The notes under the pieces were generated by a model that searched no databases, was not told the origin of the DNA, and saw only the letters and a program-made list of their open reading frames with translations. A program made the translations under genes and the position numbers. DNA of 11,501 nt from Patescibacteria group bacterium AH-259-L07 (GTDB lineage: Bacteria; Patescibacteriota; Patescibacteriia; UBA2591; UBA6264): assembly GCA_027718005.1 (NCBI GenBank), contig JALLOP010000040.1, positions 1-11,501 of the forward strand. Reading direction: 5' to 3'. Of the stretch, positions 1-5,784 are shown in pieces (position 1 is the first letter of the stretch; each line of letters starts with the position of its first letter).

Positions 1-142
1 AATTGGTCAGCTGTGGATAACTGTGCAGCTCATTAAACTCACTATCTAGCTGGTGGAAGTCCAGCCAACCCAATTTCCATTAAGGGTTGTAGCTGTATCT
101 GACAGTGGAGGAGAAATCCAAAGCTGGAAGCTCAGATGCAAA
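1..142. other. Intergenic stretch with three small hairpins
   Basis: I see no gene here. Three short stem-loops follow one another: AGCTG (9-13) with CAGCT (26-30), GCTGG (49-53) with CCAGC (61-65), and CAACCC (66-71) with GGGTTG (84-89). AATTGG at 1-6 recurs at 141-146, and its complement CCAATT lies at 70-75. A perfect DnaA-box-type 9-mer (TTATCCACA read on the reverse strand) lies at 12-20. This could be a leader, the tail of an upstream unit cut by the window edge, or repeat debris; the pairings are short and could be chance. Confidence 0.3.
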
Positions 143-172
143 TTGGAAGTTTTTAATAATTTTTGGTAAAAT
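143..172 (+). promoter_or_regulatory. Promoter of the tRNA-Thr gene
   Basis: TTGGAA (143-148) and TAAAAT (167-172) are separated by 18 bp and sit 12 bp before the mature tRNA 5' end, as expected for a housekeeping-sigma promoter of a single tRNA gene. Both boxes are near but not at consensus. Confidence 0.5.
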
Positions 173-183
173 AAGAATTGTGC

Positions 184-260
184 GCCAGCGTAGCTCAGTT
201 GGTTAGAGCGCTGCTCTCGTAAAGCAGAGGTCCTGAGTTCGACTCTCAGCGCTGGCTCCA
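184..260 (+). tRNA. tRNA-Thr, anticodon CGU
   Basis: This is a complete cloverleaf. The acceptor stem GCCAGCG (184-190) pairs with CGCTGGC (250-256). The D stem is GCTC/GAGC (193-196, 206-209). The anticodon stem CTGCT/AGCAG (211-215, 223-227) encloses loop CTCGTAA with anticodon CGT at 218-220, which reads ACG threonine codons. The variable loop is short, and the T stem CTGAG/CTCAG (233-237, 245-249) encloses TTCGACT. The discriminator is T257 and a CCA end is encoded at 258-260. It is transcribed from its own promoter just upstream, and a 122-bp repeat-rich spacer separates it from ftsE. Confidence 0.96.
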
Positions 261-265
261 AATAC

Positions 266-377
266 TAGCTTGTAGGTAGTAGCTTGTAGCTTGTAGGAGA
301 TTTTCCAAGAAGCCAAAGAAGCTAAATTAGTCTTATCAAGTGCCTAATAAGCTACAAGCTAAAAAGCTAAAAAGCTA
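266..377. repeat. TAGCTTGTAG direct/inverted repeat cluster before ftsE
   Basis: TAGCTTGTAG occurs at 266-275 and 280-289, with a partial third unit to 296. The 13-mer TAGCTTGTAGCTT (280-292) has a perfect inverted copy AAGCTACAAGCTA at 349-361, giving a foldback of about 80 nt. Just after it the 8-mer GCTAAAAA iterates up to the ftsE start. Repeats of this wording are common in the intergenic DNA of Patescibacteria, as I recall. The foldback lies in the presumed ftsE leader and no SD sequence is visible before ftsE. Confidence 0.7.
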
Positions 378-382
378 AATTT

Positions 383-1066
383 ATGATTAAGTTTATCAAC
401 GTTAGTAAATTTTATTCGCCAAAGACCTATGCGTTGCGAAATGTTAGTTTTCATATTAAACCACATGAATTTGTTTCTATTGTTGGGAAATCAGGAGCAG
501 GAAAAAGCACGATCGTAAAGTTGTTAATTGCAGAAGAAAAAGCAACAAAGGGAAAAATTGTTGTGGGCGGATGGGATATTACGGAAGTTAAGCCAATTGA
601 AGTGCCATCGCTTCGCCGCCAGATTGGCGTGGTGTTTCAGGATTTTAAATTATTAGAAAAGAAAACAGTGTATGAAAATGTTGCATTTGCCTTAGAGGTT
701 ATTAATATGCCGCGCAAAAAAATATCACCCATTGTAAGACAGGTTTTAAAAATAGTGGGGCTGAGAACTAAAGCTGATTATTTTCCTCAGCAGCTTGCGG
801 CAGGCGAAGCCCAGCGCGTGGTTGTTGCACGCGCACTTGCGCATCGTCCTAAAATTCTTGTTGCAGATGAGCCAACTGGCAATCTTGATCCGATTACTAC
901 CAGAGATATTGTTGAACTGTTGGTCAAAATTAATGAGTTAAGTACTACGGTGTTGTTAGTTACCCATAATAGAGAAATTGTGAATTTTATAAAAAAGCGG
1001 GTCATTACGCTTGATCGAGGATTTATCATAGGGGATCAGGTAAGCAAGGGAAGGTATGTGATATAA
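383..1066 (+). CDS. ftsE: FtsE, cell-division ABC-transporter-like ATPase
   Basis: The 227-residue protein is the usual FtsE length. In order it has Walker A GKSGAGKST (35-43), the Q-loop in VFQDFKLL (Gln86), the ABC signature at 138-145, Walker B ILVADEP (158-164), D-loop region GNLDP and the H-loop in LLVTHN (His195). In the family, FtsE pairs with the membrane protein FtsX and couples cytosolic ATP hydrolysis to activation of peptidoglycan hydrolases at the septum. The signature reads LAAGEAQR rather than the usual LSGGEQQR: the first Gly is replaced by Ala and the Ser by Ala, although the essential second Gly and Glu are kept. No ftsX follows; the next 210 bp are non-coding and then comes a broken Fic gene. 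ATG 383 has no visible SD sequence, but it gives the family N-terminus (MIKFINVSKFY). Confidence 0.9.
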   Translation: MIKFINVSKFYSPKTYALRNVSFHIKPHEFVSIVGKSGAGKSTIVKLLIAEEKATKGKIVVGGWDITEVKPIEVPSLRRQIGVVFQDFKLLEKKTVYENVAFALEVINMPRKKISPIVRQVLKIVGLRTKADYFPQQLAAGEAQRVVVARALAHRPKILVADEPTGNLDPITTRDIVELLVKINELSTTVLLVTHNREIVNFIKKRVITLDRGFIIGDQVSKGRYVI

Positions 1067-1069
1067 TTA

Positions 1070-1089
1070 TAAAGGGGATTGCCCCTTTA
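1070..1089. terminator. Hairpin after ftsE, possible weak terminator
   Basis: TAAAGGGG (1070-1077) pairs with CCCCTTTA (1082-1089) around loop ATTG, 4 bp after the ftsE stop. Only a short run of T/A follows, so termination would be inefficient or assisted. Confidence 0.5.
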
Positions 1090-1097
1090 AATTGGCC

Positions 1098-1181
1098 ATG
1101 AAAATCCCGTTTAACAAAGCCAAAAAAGAGACTTAAAATCCAATTTGGCGCGATTTTGATCAAAATGAACCAACAAGCTAA
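1098..1181 (+). pseudogene. Tiny ORF split by one in-frame TAA
   Basis: From ATG 1098 one frame reads MKIPFNKAKKET, then TAA (1134-1136), then NPIWRDFDQNEPTS and a final TAA (1179-1181). The second half (Trp-Arg-Asp-Phe-Asp, acidic tail) looks like real protein sequence rather than random AT-rich translation. If the internal TAA is a point mutation, the original product would be about 27 residues. I do not recognise a family. It may be a decayed small gene, a remnant of something longer, or chance; there is no clear SD sequence. Confidence 0.25.
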
Positions 1182-1191
1182 ATAATTAGTA

Positions 1192-1219
1192 TTGATTTTT
1201 TTTATTTTTCGTGTAAAAT
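1192..1219 (+). promoter_or_regulatory. Candidate promoter for the Fic-fusion gene
   Basis: TTGATT (1192-1197) and TAAAAT (1214-1219) are 16 bp apart in a very AT-rich stretch. The start codon follows at 1277, leaving a leader of about 50 nt in which TATTTACA occurs twice (1221-1228, 1244-1251). Such AT-rich DNA gives chance matches, so the call is tentative. Confidence 0.35.
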
Positions 1220-1276
1220 ATATTTACAATAACTTATTATAAATATTTACACTATTTTATATAAAATATTAACATT

Positions 1277-2759
1277 ATGCCTGTTTCTAAGAATATAAAA
1301 AGACAAGCACTTAATTGGTATAAAAAGAATTATCAAAAAAGAATTGTAAAAAGAAGCGATTTTAGTAATGTTTATTTTATTACCTATTTATTGAACCACA
1401 AACTTTTATATCGGCTCAAGCGGAATATATATTTAGTTAAAAAAGCAGAAGAATATCCTGAAGAAGTTTTCAACCTCATATATTGGAAAATAGTTAAAGA
1501 GCGGCTCAAGAGATATAAACCATATAGTATCAGATCAATATCAGCAATTTACTTACACCTTGGTGATCAATCTATATATCCTGAATTGTTAGTATATACT
1601 AAACGACGCGTGTCTCATACCATAAAACTCGGCTTTGGGAAGAGCGTTATTATCAGATATGACCCATGGTTTGATTCTGAGCTCACAAGCACCATTTCAG
1701 CAGGCGGCGCTAGTCTTGTTATTGAAAAAGGAGAGAAAATTATGTTTGAAAGAGTAGAAAAACATAAAGATTATTTACGTTTTTTAAATACATATCCATT
1801 TGATATACGTTTATTAGATTTATTATATGAGGAAAGATCGCGACCGATCGTTTTTAAAAATTTAATAAAAGATTTTCAAAAGGTTGGCAGAAATGACATT
1901 GCTGCAGCGCTTACACAAATTATTAAAAAATACACGCTTTATAGAATATCTCTTAAAATGAAAAAGACACTCCGAGCAGAGAAGTATCCTATTCTAACAG
2001 AGAAGCTAGAAAAAAAACCATGGACCTTTCGCCAAGGGGATCAGATTCTGGAATTTGAAAAAGTTATTAATAAAAAGTTTTCTACCCAAATTAAAAGTAT
2101 TAAAAAACATACATTGGGGTTTCTTTTAAGGCAAGCTCGTGAGCATAAAAAATACGATATTTACCACTCTACTACAATTGAGGGCTATCGTATCTCGCCG
2201 CAGGAGGTTGAAGAAGTGCTTATTTTTCCTAAAAAAACAATCAAAGAAAAGGATAAAGAAAAGTTAAGAAATAAAATGGCAATTTTAGGATACCATTATG
2301 CATTTGATTTTCTTTTAAAAGAAATCGAGAAACATTACCCACAAAATACGGTGACACAAAATCTTATTAAAAATATATTTTTTAATCTTTTCAAACCCTC
2401 TGTTGAATCAAATGTTATAGACCGCCTTGACCTTGTTCGCTATAGAAGAAATCAAGTATTTATACGTCATTCAGATTATATTCCTCCATCACCAGAAAAA
2501 GTCTTAGATTTGATGGAAAATTTTGAAAACGTTGTTAATACTATTATTTGTTACGATTCATCCTTATCCTGACGGCAATGGCCGAACCGCTCGGTTGTTC
2601 ATGAATTATGTTTTACTCTGTTCAGGTTATTCATGGATTACGATAACTGTTGAAGAGAGAATTAAATATTTTAAAGCACTTGAACAGGGGCAAGTTAAAA
2701 ATAATATTATACCATTTGCCGACATGATTATTAAAAAATTAGAAAAGAAAAAGCCCTGA
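1277..2759 (+). pseudogene. Fic-domain protein with AbiEi-like N-terminus, frameshifted
   Basis: The first frame (1277-2572, 431 residues) begins with a basic helical region that resembles the AbiEi antitoxin/regulator fold (the KLLYRLKRNIYLV segment, about 40-55, then a Tyr-Ser-x-x-Ser-x-x-x-Ile-Tyr-Leu-His stretch at 83-94). It continues into a Fic domain with the inhibitory motif STTIEG (298-303, matching S/T-xxx-E-G/N) and the HSDYIPPSPEKV segment (397-409). The frame then fails. The catalytic Fic motif HPYPDGNGRTAR and the C-terminal Fic helices lie in the next frame (to the stop at 2757-2759). Fic enzymes transfer AMP or similar groups to Ser/Thr/Tyr of target proteins and often act as toxins. 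About 14 residues that normally precede FVTIHP seem to be missing at the junction, so this looks like a deletion plus frameshift rather than a single base slip. Without repair the product lacks the catalytic His. Confidence 0.8.
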
Positions 2760-2773
2760 CACAAAGTCGAGGG
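2754..2773 (+). terminator. Imperfect hairpin over the Fic stop codon
   Basis: CCCTGAC (2754-2760) pairs with GTCgAGGG (2766-2773) with one bulged G. It covers the TGA stop and echoes the AAAAGCCCTGA terminator wording seen at 7017 and 9678. The downstream T-run is missing, so it may be a decayed terminator. Confidence 0.3.
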
Positions 2774-2840
2774 TGAAATCACTATGTTCAGTATAACACT
2801 ATCTAGAGCTTTGTCATTTATCAATTGTGGATAACTTTTT

Positions 2841-3254
2841 ATGAAAGAATATGAATTATTAGAACATACGGCGGATTTAAAAATTCGGGCATATGGGAAG
2901 GATTTACCTGAACTTTTTTCCCATGCGCTCAAGGGAATGTTTGAGATATGCCGGCCAGAAGTCAAAGAACAGTCAAACGTTATACGACGCATAAACGTAA
3001 GTGCAACAGATTTAGAAGCGTTGTTAGTAGAATTTTTAAGTGAGGCATTATATTTAAGCGATGTGAATAATGAGGTATATTTTCAGGCGGAAGTAAAAAT
3101 TAAAGATAAAGACAAAGAAAAGCGTTTAAAAGGAAAGGTTAGGGGCAAGGGAATCGAACAATTAGGCTTAGAAATAAAGGCAGTAACCTGGCACGATTTA
3201 AGCGTAAAAAAGATCAATAACCATTGGGAGGCAGTCGTATTATTTGATATATAG
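2841..3254 (+). CDS. Archease, RtcB ligase activator
   Basis: The 137 residues match archease in length and order: EYELLEHTADLKIRAYG at the N-terminus with the metal-site Asp of HTAD, LPELFSHALKGMFEI, the DLEALLVEFLSEALYL helix, and the C-terminal strand segment IKAVTWHDLSVKK ending in VLFDI. In the family, archease accelerates the guanylylation of RtcB and allows multiple turnovers in 3'-phosphate/5'-OH RNA ligation. The rtcB gene follows after 3 bp, so the two are surely co-transcribed. No SD sequence precedes ATG 2841; instead a TGTGGATAA 9-mer ends 6 bp before it. Confidence 0.93.
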   Translation: MKEYELLEHTADLKIRAYGKDLPELFSHALKGMFEICRPEVKEQSNVIRRINVSATDLEALLVEFLSEALYLSDVNNEVYFQAEVKIKDKDKEKRLKGKVRGKGIEQLGLEIKAVTWHDLSVKKINNHWEAVVLFDI

Positions 3255-3257
3255 CTT

Positions 3258-4703
3258 ATGATTAAAGAAAATTTTAAAAAAATAAATAAATATATATGGG
3301 AAATTCCTAAATCTTTTAGGCATGATATGAGAGTACCGGCCAGAATTTATGCCTCAGAAGCCATATGGGAAGATATTGAGGATAAGTCAATGGAACAATT
3401 GATAAACATGGCAACATTGCCGGGCATTGTAAGATATAGTATGGCTATGCCAGACGCTCACCAGGGTTACGGTGCATGCATTGGCGGCGTGTTCGCAACT
3501 GACATTTCTAAAAATGGCATTATCTCGCCAGGATCTATCGGGTATGATTTGAACTGCGGCATACGAGTTTTGTCAAGCAGTGTTGATGTTAGGTCAATGC
3601 GACCGTATCTAGAAAAATTAGCTGATGAGCTATATCGGTCAATTCCTTCTGGTGTTGGCCGCGGCGGGAACATAAAACTTGATAAACAATCCATGAATAA
3701 AGTGTTAACCCAGGGAGTAAAGCAGGTAGTATCACAAGGATATGGAATTGAGGATGATATTAAACATTGCGAGTCATATGGTTCATTAGAGCAGGCAGAT
3801 TCTTCAAAAGTAAGCGACCGTGCTAAAATGCGTGGAAGAGATCAGTTAGGTACGCTCGGATCCGGAAACCATTTCGCAGAAGTACAAAAAGTTGATACAA
3901 TTTTTAATACAGAAATTGCAGAGAAATTTGGTCTAAAACAAGGGCAAATTGTTGTAATGATCCATACCGGGAGTCGCGGACTTGGGCATCAAGTTTGTAC
4001 TGATTGGGTAAGAACATTTAATCAAAAATTACCAGAGTGGGGGATAAAACTTCCTGATCGAGAGTTAGCATGCGCGCCTATTAATACGCCTGAAGCACAA
4101 GGATATTTAGGCGCAATGAGCGCAGCTGCTAATTTTGCGTGGTCTAACCGACAATTGATTACCTATTTAGTTCGGCAGGCATGGAAACGGATTATTCCTG
4201 CAAGCTTAGGTCATGACCTAAAATTAATTTATGATGTTGCTCATAATATGGGAAAAGTTGAAGAATATGAGATTAATGGTAAAAAAACAAAAGTGATTGT
4301 TCATCGAAAGGGGGCAACCCGTGCATTTCCACCGGGTAATCCAGAATTAGCTGAAGACTATCAAAAAACTGGCCAGCCAGTATTAATCCCTGGAAGCATG
4401 GGAACCGCTTCATATATTCTAGCAGGTGTAGAAAGTGGAGAAGAAGCATTTTTTAGTTCGTGCCATGGTGCAGGACGGACCATGAGTCGAAGAGCGGCAA
4501 AGCGCGCAGTGCGCGGGTCAGATTTAATTAAAGAGTTGGCAAAAAAAGGTATTATAGTAAAATGTAGATCATGGGCAGGCGTTGCAGAAGAGGCGCCTCT
4601 GGCATATAAAGATGTTGATCAGGTGGTAGACGTTGTTCATAATGCAGGGCTTGCGCAAAAAGTAGCACGATTAGTTCCGTTAGCAGTAATAAAAGGAGAG
4701 TAG
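3258..4703 (+). CDS. rtcB: RNA-splicing ligase RtcB
   Basis: The 481-residue protein is the full length of the long RtcB class and close to the archaeal enzymes. It carries the family residues in order: PDAHQGYGACIGGVFATD (65-82), SPGSIGYDLNCG with the Mn ligands Asp97 and Cys100, GTLGSGNHFAEVQ (Asn204, His205), HTGSRGLGHQV (His236), YDVAHN (His329), HRKGATRAFPPG (349-360) and SSCHGAGRTMSR with the guanylylated His403. RtcB joins RNA 2',3'-cyclic-phosphate or 3'-phosphate ends to 5'-OH ends with GTP, in tRNA splicing or RNA repair. All catalytic residues I can check are present. It is the second gene of the archease-rtcB operon. Bacterial RtcB often serves RNA repair; with an archease partner the system resembles the archaeal one. 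Confidence 0.97.
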   Translation: MIKENFKKINKYIWEIPKSFRHDMRVPARIYASEAIWEDIEDKSMEQLINMATLPGIVRYSMAMPDAHQGYGACIGGVFATDISKNGIISPGSIGYDLNCGIRVLSSSVDVRSMRPYLEKLADELYRSIPSGVGRGGNIKLDKQSMNKVLTQGVKQVVSQGYGIEDDIKHCESYGSLEQADSSKVSDRAKMRGRDQLGTLGSGNHFAEVQKVDTIFNTEIAEKFGLKQGQIVVMIHTGSRGLGHQVCTDWVRTFNQKLPEWGIKLPDRELACAPINTPEAQGYLGAMSAAANFAWSNRQLITYLVRQAWKRIIPASLGHDLKLIYDVAHNMGKVEEYEINGKKTKVIVHRKGATRAFPPGNPELAEDYQKTGQPVLIPGSMGTASYILAGVESGEEAFFSSCHGAGRTMSRRAAKRAVRGSDLIKELAKKGIIVKCRSWAGVAEEAPLAYKDVDQVVDVVHNAGLAQKVARLVPLAVIKGE

Positions 4704-4705
4704 GC

Positions 4706-4740
4706 GAATTATGAATGATGAATTATGAATGATGAATTAT
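4706..4740. repeat. 14-bp tandem repeat, 2.5 copies
   Basis: The unit GAATTATGAATGAT is repeated perfectly two and a half times directly after the rtcB stop. It is a slipped-strand type tandem array and a likely site of copy-number variation. It has no spacer structure and is not a CRISPR. Confidence 0.95.
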
Positions 4741-4809
4741 TGCGTTTGCTTTTTTAAATAATTTGTTTACAATAAATAGTATTCAATAAAAAAATTTTTA
4801 ATTTTGCTC

Positions 4810-4954
4810 TGTCATTTTGCATTCGACCGAAGGTCGTCCTGAAGGAGCGGAGCGACTGAAGGATCTCATAATACTCGAATTTCTGATATAATGAGATCCC
4901 TCGCTCACTCCGTTCGCTCGGGATGACACTGCGTGTCGTTTTGCATTTGACCGA
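4810..4954. repeat. Foldback repeat flanked by 21-bp direct repeats
   Basis: The inner arms GGATCTCAT (4861-4869) and ATGAGATCC (4891-4899) are perfect. The pairing continues outward, imperfectly, from about 4834 to 4927 (TCGTCCTGAAGGAGCGGAGC against CTCCGTTCGCTCGGGATGA). On both outer sides lies a near-identical 21-mer beginning TGTC and ending GACCGA (4810-4830 and 4934-4954, two mismatches). This is the architecture of a short repetitive palindromic element or of two head-to-head units. It separates rtcB from the small gene at 4973. Confidence 0.8.
4884..4892 (+). promoter_or_regulatory. Extended -10 promoter in the foldback loop
   Basis: TGATATAAT is a perfect TGn-TATAAT extended -10 in the loop between the two foldback arms. 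A -35 is not evident, which extended -10 promoters tolerate. Transcription would start near 4899 and reach the start codon at 4973 with a leader of about 75 nt made of the right arm and the second direct repeat. Confidence 0.45.
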
Positions 4955-4972
4955 GCTGTGTAAGCGGAACTT

Positions 4973-5227
4973 ATGGCTAAAGAAAAACAAATTGGAAAAA
5001 TTACCCATTATTTTGGAAAGATCGGCGTTGGTGTGGTAGAATTAACGAAGAAATTGAAAGTAGGGGATACCATTCATGTCACTGGCGGCTCGCGGGATTT
5101 TACTCAAGAGGTGAAGTCAATGCAAGTTGAACATGAGAATGTTGAAAAAGCCAAGAAAAGAGAGGCCGTTGGATTAAAACTTGATGAAGCTGCCAAAGAT
5201 GGTGACAAAGTATTTCTTATTGTATAG
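4973..5227 (+). CDS. EF-Tu-domain-2-like small translation-factor-like protein
   Basis: The 84 residues form a single beta-barrel of the kind found as domain 2 of translation GTPases and at the end of U32 peptidases: IGKITHYFGKIGVGVVEL, LKVGDTIHVTGGSRDFTQEVKSMQVEHENVEKAKKREAVGLKL, then DGDKVFLIV. There is no GTPase domain, and the gene is complete, not a fragment. Free-standing copies annotated as elongation-factor-like proteins occur in bacteria and archaea; their role is not settled. ATG 4973 is the start because the preceding DNA is repeat and the protein begins directly with the barrel. No good SD sequence is visible. It is monocistronic, bounded by a foldback repeat before and a long hairpin after. 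Confidence 0.8.
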   Translation: MAKEKQIGKITHYFGKIGVGVVELTKKLKVGDTIHVTGGSRDFTQEVKSMQVEHENVEKAKKREAVGLKLDEAAKDGDKVFLIV

Positions 5228-5247
5228 GAACGAGTTTTTATAATTGA

Positions 5248-5299
5248 GGAATCTGAAAAATCCTGAAATAAGCAATTTCAAGGATTTTCCCAAGATTCC
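5248..5299. other. Long imperfect hairpin after the EF-Tu-like gene
   Basis: GGAATCT (5248-5254) pairs with AGATTCC (5293-5299), and inside these AAAAATCCT and GAAAT pair with AGGATTTT and AATTTC around a small loop, giving a stem of roughly 20 bp. No T-run follows, so it is not a standard terminator. It may block or process the 3' end of the upstream transcript, or begin the structured stretch that continues to 5560. Between 5300 and 5382 a weaker stem with many G-U pairs can be drawn (5345-5357 with 5368-5380). Confidence 0.6.
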
Positions 5300-5382
5300 G
5301 AAATTAGTTATGTGCCGAAGGTACATGTCCTAAGTAAAAAGACGAATGTATGTGAATCACGGATTCGCGATTCGTGCATATT

Positions 5383-5560
5383 TATTGTGTTGGAATTTAG
5401 AAATTCCAATACAATAAGAAAGGGGTCGGGGAAACATGGTTTCCCCGTAGAGGAAAACAGCGAGCGAGCTTGCGAGCGAGTGTTAGAAACCGCGGGTTTC
5501 TAAAGAACAGAGTTCGCGAGCCCTGCCTGCCGGCAGGCAGGGAAGCGAGCGACTATGTTC
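5383..5560 (+). repeat. Structured multi-hairpin element, copy 1
   Basis: There are four stems in series. TATTGTGTTGGAATTT (5383-5398) pairs over 16 positions with 5401-5416, with one G-U. CGGGGAAAC (5427-5435) pairs with GTTTCCCCG (5439-5447). TTAGAAACC (5483-5491) pairs with GGTTTCTAA (5495-5503). A terminal stem joins AACAGAGT with the ACTATGTT region (about 5507-5560), and a perfect 22-bp palindrome sits at its tip. The linker GAGGAAAACAG is conserved. A second copy in the same orientation lies at 9523-9677. It may be a non-coding RNA family, a processing/termination element or a non-autonomous mobile repeat. It ends 5 bp before the gene at 5566. ORFs drawn through it are repeat translations. 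Confidence 0.75.
5521..5542. repeat. Perfect 22-bp GC-rich palindrome
   Basis: CCCTGCCTGCC is followed at once by its reverse complement GGCAGGCAGGG. It is far more GC-rich than its surroundings. Relative to copy 2 of the structured element it replaces a CG dinucleotide at the tip of the last stem, so it looks like an insertion. I recall this palindrome (translated LPAGRQ or similar) as extremely abundant in Patescibacteria genomes. Confidence 0.9.
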
Positions 5561-5565
5561 ACTTT

Positions 5566-5784
5566 ATGGCGAAAACATCAGATAAGATTTCATTATCAAA
5601 ATCTAAGCTTGTTAATATTGGATTGTTAATTGTTGCGTTTAATCCTTTGCCATCAGGCTTGATTTACGGAATTGCCCTATGGCGTGAAGCATCGACGAAG
5701 AAAGAGGGTAAACTTATAATAATCTTTGCTCTATTGTGGGGAGCAGTTGCGCTTGCATTAGCGCGAAAACATTTTGGCGTATGA
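5566..5784 (+). CDS. Small two-helix membrane protein
   Basis: The 72-residue protein has a short basic, Ser/Lys-rich N-terminus and two hydrophobic helices: about residues 15-39 (LVNIGLLIVAF, with Pro-Leu-Pro-Ser-Gly in the middle) and 50-66 (LIIIFALLWGAVALALA). A charged turn WREASTKKEGK connects them and the tail is RKHFGV. With a positively charged start and connecting loop, the topology is uncertain. I do not recognise a family. A longer frame runs upstream to 5470, but that part is translated repeat and palindrome, so ATG 5566 is preferred even though no SD sequence precedes it. The last base of its TGA stop is the first base of the inverted-repeat element that follows. Confidence 0.65.
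   Translation: MAKTSDKISLSKSKLVNIGLLIVAFNPLPSGLIYGIALWREASTKKEGKLIIIFALLWGAVALALARKHFGV

Noticed and set aside
1..183. Replication origin suggested by the DnaA-box word at 12-20
   Set aside because: There is only one perfect box there, with no cluster, no AT-rich unwinding element next to it and no dnaA or dnaN gene in view.
46..261. Reverse-strand open frame across the tRNA-Thr
   Set aside because: It runs through a perfect tRNA cloverleaf and its promoter, has no SD sequence, and its sequence is not protein-like.
2523..2575. Programmed ribosomal frameshift in the Fic gene
   Set aside because: No slippery heptamer with a downstream stimulator is evident. The residues expected before the Fic motif are missing, which a frameshift alone would not explain.
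4706..4740. Possible CRISPR or phage-type repeat array
   Set aside because: The 14-bp units abut with no spacers and there are only 2.5 copies; no cas-like genes are nearby.
5312..5565. Open frames through the region before the 72-aa membrane protein, including an N-terminal extension from 5470
   Set aside because: They are translations of the structured repeat and the GC palindrome (LPAGR-type peptide). The stem-preserving differences between the two copies show that structure, not peptide, is conserved.
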